From Verrucomicrobiota bacterium (lineage in GTDB: Bacteria; Verrucomicrobiota; Verrucomicrobiia; Limisphaerales; JAGWYX01), in assembly GCA_018969165.1 (NCBI GenBank), contig JAGWYX010000071.1:1-9930 (forward strand): a stretch of 9,930 bases of DNA, read 5' to 3'. Made by a program: the position numbers and the translations under genes. The notes below the pieces were generated by a model that saw only the letters and a program-made list of their open reading frames with translations, had not been told where the DNA came from and ran no database searches. This document shows positions 1 to 9,000 of this stretch, piece after piece (within the stretch, counting starts at the first letter, position 1; each line of letters starts with the position of its first letter).

Positions 1-30
1 CCGTCCTTCCATTGCAATCACGGCAATCCA
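1..30 (-). other. Start of a third ketosynthase, KS3 (cut by the window)
   Basis: The last ten residues, WIAVIAMEGR (3301-3310), line up with the N-terminal strand of KS1 (IAIVGLSG) and KS2 (VAVIGMAGR), at the same distance after an ACP. The usual Gly after the strand is Ala here (VIAM rather than VIGM). Only ten residues are visible, so it cannot be told whether KS3 is complete or active. It shows that the synthase goes on with at least one more module. Confidence 0.75.
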
Positions 31-3000
31 GCGATTCTGTTCCTCAGCAACCGCCGGCCCCGAGGCATGAGGTGCCTCGGCAGTGCGTTCGAGCGTTCCC
101 GGCGTCGGCGGCGGGCTTGCAGGTGCCGAAGCGACCGCGATCCCAAACCGGCCGGGGTAGGCACCCACAAGGTGGTCCGCCAGCAACGCTACCGTCGTGT
201 ATTCAAAAAACAGAGCGGGAGTGGTCTCGAGCTGGTGAACCCGATTCAGCCGGTTCGAAAACTCGGTGAGACTGATCGAGTCAAATCCGTACAAGCTGAA
301 GTCTTCGTGCTGGTCGATCTCCGCCGCCTCCACCTTCAATTGCTCGGCCATGAGACGGATAATCTGCTGGCGCAGCCAGGCAGAACCGGCGCCCCCAGCC
401 TCCTCCACCGGCGGAGACGGAACCACGGCCGCTTTTCGCTTCGCGATCTCGGTCCAGCGATGTTCGTCGCCACACAGGACGAGCACCCGAGTCATGTCCG
501 ATCGGAGGATCTCCTCCAATAACCGAAGTCCAACCTCGGTCTCCAGCCCAGCCAGACCCCACGTCGTCCGCAGCCAATCGATGGTTGCCTGGGCAGGGCG
601 CATTCCACCCTCCTTCCACCACGGCCAGTTGATCGAAATGGTCCGCGCCGTCAAGCGCCCGGCCGCGCGCTGCGCTTCACGTTCCTCGGCGAACCGGTCC
701 AGAAATCCGTTGGCCGCGGCATAGTCGCATTGACCGGCGCTGCCCAGCGCCCCCGCTACCGAGGAGAAAAACACCAGAAAGTCCAAGTCCAGATCGCGAG
801 TGGCCAGATCCAAATTAATCGCCCCGCGAATCTTCGGCGCAAGCACCGCGCGCACGTCGTCGGCGGTCTTGTTGACCAGCCGGGAATCGCGGAGCACGCC
901 TGCCGCGTGAAAAACCCCGTGCAACGCCTCGAACCGCTCTTTGACGCCGTCGACGACCCGCCGCACCTCGTCCAATCGGGTGACATCGGCCTGCCAGTAA
1001 GCTCCCTCGCCACCCAACGTCCCGAGGGAATCCACCCAGCGCTGCGCGTCTGCCGTCAACGCGGACCGGCCCAGCAACGCCACGCGCGCACCGACGCTGC
1101 GCGCCAGGTGTTCCGCGACTAATCGGCCCAACCCGCCCAGGCCCCCGGTCACCAGGTAAACTCCGTTCTCCCGGAACGCGTAGGGAAACCGGACCGCGGC
1201 AGTCGCACGCTCATAAAGCATCGCCAGGCGCCCCGCGCTCACCAAACGGATTTCCGGATCGACCAGGTCGCCGTCGAACTCCTTCAACAGCCTGGCAGGA
1301 AGCTCTGGACTTCCATCGACATCGACTTCGACCGTCACGCACCGGAAACCCGGATGCTCTTGCATCAGCGATTTAGCCCAGCTACTCATGAGCCCGGCTT
1401 GCCACGAACGACCGGCCTGCACCAGGCGCAGCCGGGAAAAACCGCGCTCGATCAGGGCGCGGGTCAACGCAATGCTCGAAAGCAGACTCGCGGACTCCGG
1501 CTCGGTTGACCCGGCTTCTGCATCCAGGTCCCACATGCAGAGGACCGCCGCTTCGACGCGTTCTCCGGGGTAAGTCGCCGCGAGCAGTTGCGCAAAATCT
1601 TCGGTTGACTCCGGCCTCACGACAAAGACTTCCGGGCTCCGACAGTCAAATGCGTCGCCCCGACGCACCTGCACCGCTTCCGGACACTGGGCGCGGACCG
1701 CGGCGAATCGGCTCTCGTTGTCGTCCAAAACCAACAATCTTCCCAGCGTCCACCCGGGCTTCACCGAGACCTCGCGTGGCACCCAAACCGGGTGGAAGAG
1801 TTGGATGCCGCCCGGATTTCGGCCCGGCCCGACCGATTTCATCGTCAAGCCAGTCACTCGGCAACGCTCCGCGCCTGCCGGGTCGAAGAACTGAACGTCG
1901 TAGCGATGGATTTCTCCTGAGCCAGACGCTTCTCCGCGGCGCGTTCGCACGTAACCCGCCTCGGTGAGCGGGCCGAACAATAGGATTTCCTCCACCTCGA
2001 ACGGGAGCGCGAACGGCGTGTTCTCCTGCCCAGCCAGGCTCCACCCGGCTATGGACTGCCAGGCGCCATCCAGTAGCGCGGGATGCAGGTAATAGGCAGC
2101 CGCATCCGCGCGCGCCACCGACGGGAGGTCCACCCGCGCGATTCCGATCTCTCCCGAAGAATCGAGCCCGAGCCGGCTCAAGGCCTGGAACGCCGCTCCG
2201 TATTCCAGACCCGCGACCTGAAAGTACTCGTAAATCGCCGGTTTGTCCGCCGGAGCGTGCACCGCCTGTTCCAACTCATGGATCGAGACTCGCTCCGGAA
2301 CGACGCGCGGCTCTCCTAATTCCAGAACCCCCTGCGCATGGCAAATCGAGCCACCCTGGCCGAGGGTATGGATCGCGAATTCCGCCCCGCCCTCCGTCGG
2401 GGCCAGGCGCACCTCGACTTTTACGTCGTCACTCTGCACGTGGACCGGTTGCCGTATGACGAACCTGCGAATGGCCGACACGCCGCGGCCGAAGCGGGCC
2501 GCCGCCGCCGCGCGCGCCATTTCGAGATAGACGACGCCGGGCACGGTCTTGACTCCGCGAACCTCGTGATCTCGCACGAACCAATCCGAGGGTCGCACCC
2601 GGCGCGTGAACGGCGCTCCGGCCGAGCCGGAGCCGCTCGCGTCGAGCAGCGGATGCCTCGCCACTGCGGGCGAGCTAGTCGTCTGCGATTCGATCGTCGG
2701 TCCCGAAGCCCAATACCGTTTCCGGCGGAATGGATAGCCCGGCAATGAAATCCGCCGGTTCGCCTCACCGGTATGCAAACACGCCCAGTCCAACAGAACC
2801 CCTTGGACGTAGAACCCGCCGAGTTCGTGCAGAATCGCCGTGTAGCGATCCGGGTTGCTCAACGCGAACGCGAGATCGCCGATAATTTCTCCGCTGCGCC
2901 GGCTCCCCTCAGCCAGCGCGGGACCGGCCAAACGGGCCGCCTTTCCGAACCGAACCTCCCCCAAGCCCGCGCGCAACGAGGCGATGGAATCCGCGACGAC

Positions 3001-6000
3001 AAAGCATCGCTTACGAAAATGCATCCGACCCGCGTTCAAGGTGTAGGCCACAGCTTCGAGTGAAACATCGCCACCGCCAGCCGCCAGCCAGGTCGAGAGC
3101 TGTTCCATGCGCTCTCGCAACCCTTCGTCCGTGCGGGCCGAAAGCGTGAGCAAATACGCTGGCTTTTTCGGTCCACCGCCATGAATGGCACACTCCGGCG
3201 CCGCCTCGAAGACGAGATGGACATTGGTTCCGCTGAAGCCAAACGAACTCACCGCCGCCCGCCGCGGTGCGTGGTCCGGTCGCGGCCAGTCCCGCAGTTC
3301 AGTATTGACGTAAAACGGGCTCGCCTCGAATGCAATGTGCTCATTCGGCTGCCGGTAGTGCAGCGACGGCACCAGTTTCTGGTGGTGCAGGCAGAGGAGC
3401 GTTTTGATCGCCGAGGCGACGCCTGCCGCCGACAACGTGTGGCCGATGTTGGTTTTGACCGACCCGACGGCGCAATAGCCTCGCCGCTGAGTGAAACCGC
3501 TAAAGGCTTCCGTGATCGCGTCCATTTCGACCGGATCGCCGAGCTTGGTGCCCGTCCCGTGCGCCTCGACATAGCCGATGGAGGCCGGGTCCACGCCGGA
3601 TCGCCGATAGGCCTCGATCTCGAGCGCCTTCTGCGAGGCGGGATTGGGCGCGGTGATCCCGTTCGTGGCGCCGTCCTGATTGCTCCCTCCGCCCTTGATC
3701 ACGCCATAAATATGATCGCCATCGCGCAGGGCACGATCCAAAAGCTTGAGCACGATCACCCCCACGCCCTCGCCCGGAACGAAACCGTCCGCCCCCTGGT
3801 CGAAGGTCCGGCACAAGCCGGTCGGAGAGAGCATCCGCGCCTTGCTCATCATGACGTACATGGCGGGCGTCGTCATGACACAAACCCCGCCGGCCAGCGC
3901 CAGGTCGCTGTCGCCGGCCGCCAGGCTTTGGCAGGCGTTGTATATCGCCAAGAGCGACGAAGAACAGGCCGTATCCAAGGCCACCGCGGGCCCGGTCAAA
4001 TTCATGAAGTAGGCCAGGCGCGCCCCGATCATCGAGCAGGACGAACCCATCAGCAGCGAGGCCGATAATTCGCCGCCGGCCTTTCGCACCGCCTCCACGT
4101 AATCCCCCTGACCCACTCCCACGAAGACACCGCACCTGGCCCCCGAGGAGCCTTCCGCCGCGTACCCGGCGTCCTCCATCGCGTGCCAGGCCGTCTCCAG
4201 AAACAGCCGTTGCTGCGGATCCATCTGCTCGGCTTCGGCGGGAGACAGGCTGAAGAACAGCGGGTCAAACTGGTCGATCCCCTCCAGGAATCCGCCCCAC
4301 TTGCTGTAAGTCTTGCCCGGTGCTCCCGGATCGGGATCGAAGTATTGCTCGGCGGCCCAGCGGCTGGCCGGAACCTCCCGCACCGCGCACCTACCTTGGC
4401 AGAGCAGTTCCCAGAATTGCTCGAGGTCTTCCGCACCAGGGAACCGGCCCGCCATGCCGATGACCGCAACTTCGGGGAAGGAACCGGCTCGTGCAGCGGA
4501 CGGGAGTCGTCGAACCGAAACGTCGCGTGGACCCTCGTCACTGGCGGCCGTCGCCGAATCGCGCCGATACAAAAGCGTCTTGCCGATCCCCACCCGGTCG
4601 CGCACCAGGGCGTAGGCGCGCTTGGCCTCCGAGAAGTCAAACAGCCGGTTGACTTTGAGCGGTTGGATCGTCCCCGCCGCGAGCAAATCCGCCAGCAGAC
4701 CCAGGATTCGCTGAATCTTCTCCGCCCCGCCGCCACTCAAGCGCCGGCAATCGACGCTGAAATAGACCTGGTTGGAGACCATCGATGAAAGATCGGTCCG
4801 TCCGTCGGCCCTCAACCCCGCCACGGCCAAATCCAAGAACCGTCCGAACGGAGCCAGGCAGCGGAGCGCCGCCTCTCGCGGTTCGCCCGTAAGCATGTTC
4901 AGCACCACGTCCACGCCGCGCGGCCCAACGACTCGCGCACAGAACGCAGCCAAATCGCCCTCCCGGTAATTCACCACGTCAGATATGCCCAGACCGCGCA
5001 GATACTCCACCTTCTCGTCCGATCCCACCATGGACAGGATTTCGGCCTTTCTCCACTGCGCCAACTGGACCGCCGCCAACCCGGTGCCGCTCGCCGCCGA
5101 ACCAATCAACAGCCGCTCGCCTTCGGCCAGCCGTCCCAATTCAATGAGTGCGAAGTAGGCCGTCAGAAACGCCTCCGGAACGGTCGCCGCCTCGATCAGC
5201 GACAGGCCCGGAGGGACTTTGGCCGCCAACTCCTCGCGCACATTGAGCCGCAACGCGTGGGCTCCAAGGGTGTCGCCGGTGACGCCGAAGACCCGGTCGC
5301 CCACTTTGTGAAGCGACGCCTTGCGACCCGCCGCGCGGACAACACCCGCGAATTCGAACCCGGGCGTAAACGGATACGGCGGCATCGTCGGATAAAGTCC
5401 GCGGACGCAAAGCAAGTCCGGGAGAATCACCGAGGCGGCGACCACCTCAACCTGGATCTCCCGCTCACCGGGAGCGGACGGATCCGCCGCCGTATAAATC
5501 AAATCGTCGATGTCTCCCGACCGAACCACCACCACCCGACTCCCGCCCCGATCCGCAGGACGAACCGTCGGCTCCACGGGTGGCGCCGGGACCACCGCGC
5601 CCGTCACAGCCGCGGGCCCCGCTCCAAGGCCCGCGACATAAGTCGAGAGAGCCGCCACGTTGGGATGTTCGTAGAGCTTCGACGCCGGCAAATTGATCCC
5701 AAAGGCCGTGTTGATCCGCCGGATGATTTCCACCCCCAGAATCGAGTCGCAGCCGAGATCCACAAATGATTTGGTCTGGTCGAGCGTCGATTCGTCGAGG
5801 TAAAGCGCCGTCGCCACAATTGATGAGACAGCGCGCGCAACATCCGAACGCGACGGCATACGTGTCTGCACTTTGACTCCACGGTCGGACTCGCCAGCCC
5901 CTTCCGCGGGCGACTTGGACGGGCTCGGTTCATGGAACGTCGTCACGTCCAATGCCAGACCTGCATCGAGACGATGAACCGGAGAGGGCCCCGTAGCAGC

Positions 6001-9000
6001 CGACGTCAGTCGGCTCAAATTGGCCCCGGACCGAGTTTGAGCGGACTCACGTCCGCTGCTACCGGGTTCATGGGAAGTCGACGTCGCGCCGGGCGCGGTT
6101 CCTCCGCGACTCCCTGACAAAGCTTTCAGTTTCATCGGAGCCGGCGCCGATACGGCGGGCGCTGCGGTCTGCACGCCCGCGGGAACCGAAACCCCGCCGG
6201 CCCGGTGAAACCAATGCTTCGTCTTTTCAAACGGATAACCCGGCAGTGCCAGTCTTCGGAATAGCCGTCCCGCACCCATCTCGGACCAAGCGATTGCATC
6301 TCCACGAACGAACGCCTCGGCCAACTCCGCCGCTGTAGCCGAACCAGGCTGCGTGAGCCGCGCGCCGCTCGTCCCCGCTTTGCCGGAAGACGCTCTCGGG
6401 TCCGTGCCGCCACGGAGCAGCACTTGCAGAACTTCGCCCAACTCCGCGAGGCTCGACGCGACCACAGCGCAGCGGTAATCGAAATGGCTCCGCCCGCTCT
6501 GCAGCGTCCGCGCCAAATCCTGGCGCGAGGCCTTCAATCCACCCGAGGCCAGCCAGCCTGATAAGTCCGCGAGCCGGCGGCTAACCGCGGCTTCACTCTT
6601 GGCGGAAACGACAAAGACCGAGTCGGACGTGGCGGGCTCCTCGCCGGTGGCGGTCGAGACCGGTTGGTATTCCTCCAGCACGACGTGGGCGTTGGCCCCA
6701 CCGAAGCCGAACGAGCTGACCCCGGCGCGGCGTGGCCCGGGCTGTCCGGACTTATCTCGCGGCGAGTCCCAAGGCCGACTCTCGGCGACAAGGAAGAAGG
6801 GGCTGCCCTCCAGTTTCAGGTAGGGATTCGGCGTTTTGAGATGCAGCGTGGCGGGCAGAGTCTTGTGTCGCATCGCCAACAACACTTTCGCCACCCCGGC
6901 AAGACCCGCCGCGGGCTCCAAGTGGCCGATGTTACTCTTGACCGAGCCCAACCCGCAGAACGGTCGGGCCCAGGTGGATTGGCCGGACAGCACGCTGAAG
7001 GCGCTCTTCAACCCCTCCACTTCAACCGGATCTCCCAACTCGGTTCCGGTGCCATGCGCCTCGATATACCCCACCGTTTCCGGATCAACGCCTGCCAGGC
7101 GAAAGACGCCCGACACCAAATCCCTCTGGGCCTGGGAATTCGGCGCGGTGAGTGAACTCGCCCGCCCGCCATGATTAACGCCAATCCCTCGAACCAGGCC
7201 CCAGACGGGATAGCCGCCGCGTTGCGCTTTCGACAACGGCATCAGATAGGCCGCCAGAATCCCTTCGCCCTTCACATAACCGTTGGCCGCCGCGTCGAAC
7301 ACTTTGCAGCGGCCGTCCGGCGAGAGAATTCCCATCTGGCTGGTCACCACCAGGGTTCCCGGACTCAGAATCAGGCTCGCGCCGCCCACGATCGCCGACT
7401 CGCATTCGCCGGCACGAATCGCGGACACGGCGCGATTCAGCGCCACGAGCGAACTCGAGCACGCCGTGTCCACCGCCTCGCTTGGCCCCCGCAAATCGAG
7501 GAAATACGAAAGCCGATTGGCGATCATGGCGTGGCCGTTCCCGGTCGCGTTATACATGTGCAGATCGCCGGCCAGGGCCAGCAAGTCCTGGTACTCGTGG
7601 AACTGGATGCCGACAAACACCCCCACCCTCCGCCCGGCCAGGTCCGCCGGCGCTTCCCCCGCCGATTCGAGGCAATTCCAAGCTGTCTCCAGAAACAGCC
7701 GGTGCTGCGGATCCATGCGGTCGGCCTCCCACGGCGGCACGCCAAAAAACCGCGCGTCAAATCCCTCGACGTCGTCGATGAACCCGCCCCACTTCGAGTT
7801 GGACTTGCCTTCGCCCGCCTCGCCGGCTTGATAGGCCGCCGCCGCGTCCCAGCGCGATGCCGGCACTTCTGAAATCAAATCGCGCCCGGCCAAGAGATGC
7901 GACCAGAACGCCTCCAAGCTGGGCGATCCGGGCAGCAGCCCGCTGAGTCCGACGATGGCGATGGGCTCCTCGTGGCTCGGCGTCGGCGCTTCGAACAATA
8001 ACGCGCTGGTTTTGGTCGTGGACGAATCGTCCCGCCCGTTTTCACCGGGGAGCCCGGTCGCCTCGGGGTGAGCAGCCCGCAAATAATCGGCCAACGCGCC
8101 CAGGCTGGCATGGTTGAAGAAGACGCTCGGCATCAGGTCGAGCTTGAATCGCTCGTTCAACCGCTCCGCAAATGATTTCAAGCTGATGGAATCGAAGCCG
8201 AACTCGCCCAGCCCGGCTTTCACATCGATCGCATCTTCCGGCACACTCAGGAGTTCCCCAACCATGCCCTTGAGGATGGTCCGCAGGCTCTCGCGCCCGT
8301 CTCCATTGCGCGTCACGGCGACGGTCGCCCTTTTGACCGCCACGTTGGTTTCCGCTGATCGAGTTTCCGGCCGCCATCCTAATCCTCGCCGCAGCGTCCG
8401 GACGATCCGGTCGGCGTCTCCTTGAGCCACGATGATCCGAGATTCCTCGGAAAGTATTCCCGCCTCGAACGCCGTCACACCGGCGGACGTGGTCAACGGC
8501 TGCATCCCCTGCGAAGACCACATCCAATCCCGCCACGCCCCCGCGGCCTGCCCCTGCACCTGCATCCCGCCTTCCTCCCAGAGCGGCCAGTTGAACGCGA
8601 TTGTCCGGCCGACGCGCCGGCCCGCTCGCACCTCACCAGCCCGCCAGGCGGCGAAGTGATCCAGAAAAGCGTTGCCCGAGGCGTATCCGCAGGCCTCCGC
8701 CACGCCGATGACCGACGCGATCGAGGAAAACAACGCCATCCAGTCCAGCGGCTCCTCCCGGGTGGTCGCGTCCAGGTTCAGCGTTCCCTGGATTTTTGCC
8801 TTCCAGACGGCGCGGAGGGCTGCCAGGCCGATGTCCGTTGAACGTCCGTAGGGCATGACGCCCGCCGCATGAATCACCGCGTTGATCGGCCCGAATACGG
8901 CGCGCGCTTCGGAAACCGCCGCCTCGAGTTCAGCCAACTGGCCGACATCGGCCTGGAAATAACGAGCCTCGGCCCCCAGGCGATCAAGGGTTCGCAAGCG

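Larger units (their letters stand above)
5854..6207 (-). other. Low-complexity interdomain linker before ACP2
   Basis: Residues 1242-1359, about 118 residues rich in Ser, Ala, Gly, Pro, Thr and Arg, with no recognisable domain or conserved motif. It is the longest unstructured stretch between recognisable domains in the window and occupies the place where a DH and KR would sit in a module with an ER. It contains a DNA palindrome (5993-6062) and two similar peptide patches, SHEPG and FHEPS, encoded by near-identical DNA near 6064-6076 and 5926-5937. It may be a flexible tether, or scar tissue from recombination. Confidence 0.7.

Noticed and set aside
2083..2748. Overlapping plus-strand open frames opposite the dehydratase
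   Set aside because: The minus strand encodes the DH with both catalytic motifs. The plus frames have no family resemblance and Arg-rich composition.
3181..4068. Plus-strand open frame of 295 codons
   Set aside because: It lies wholly antisense to KS2, whose active-site motifs are unmistakable on the minus strand. Its product is Arg/Pro/His-rich with no recognisable domain, as expected of a shadow frame in GC-rich DNA.
3500..4736. Two minus-strand open frames (3500-4135 and 4050-4736) in other phases
   Set aside because: They overlap KS2 and the ER-KS2 junction out of frame. The in-phase reading gives continuous KS and ER motifs, while these give no recognisable domain.
5635..5853. ACP2 as a beta-branching carrier protein
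   Set aside because: The Trp that marks beta-branching carrier proteins is replaced by Ile, the ACP is not in tandem, and no HMG-synthase-type genes are in the window.
5993..6062. The palindrome as a rho-independent terminator
   Set aside because: It is inside an open coding frame, no T-run follows it on either strand, and downstream ACP2 continues in frame.
6208..6648. Possible acyltransferase after KS1
   Set aside because: The segment is about 147 residues, half the size of an AT, has no GHSxG-type motif, and ends in the LPGYPF motif typical of the KS flanking subdomain in trans-AT synthases.
7171..7872. Plus-strand open frame of 233 codons
   Set aside because: Antisense to the catalytic core of KS1. 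Composition is biased to Arg, His, Gln and Pro, and no conserved motif is seen.
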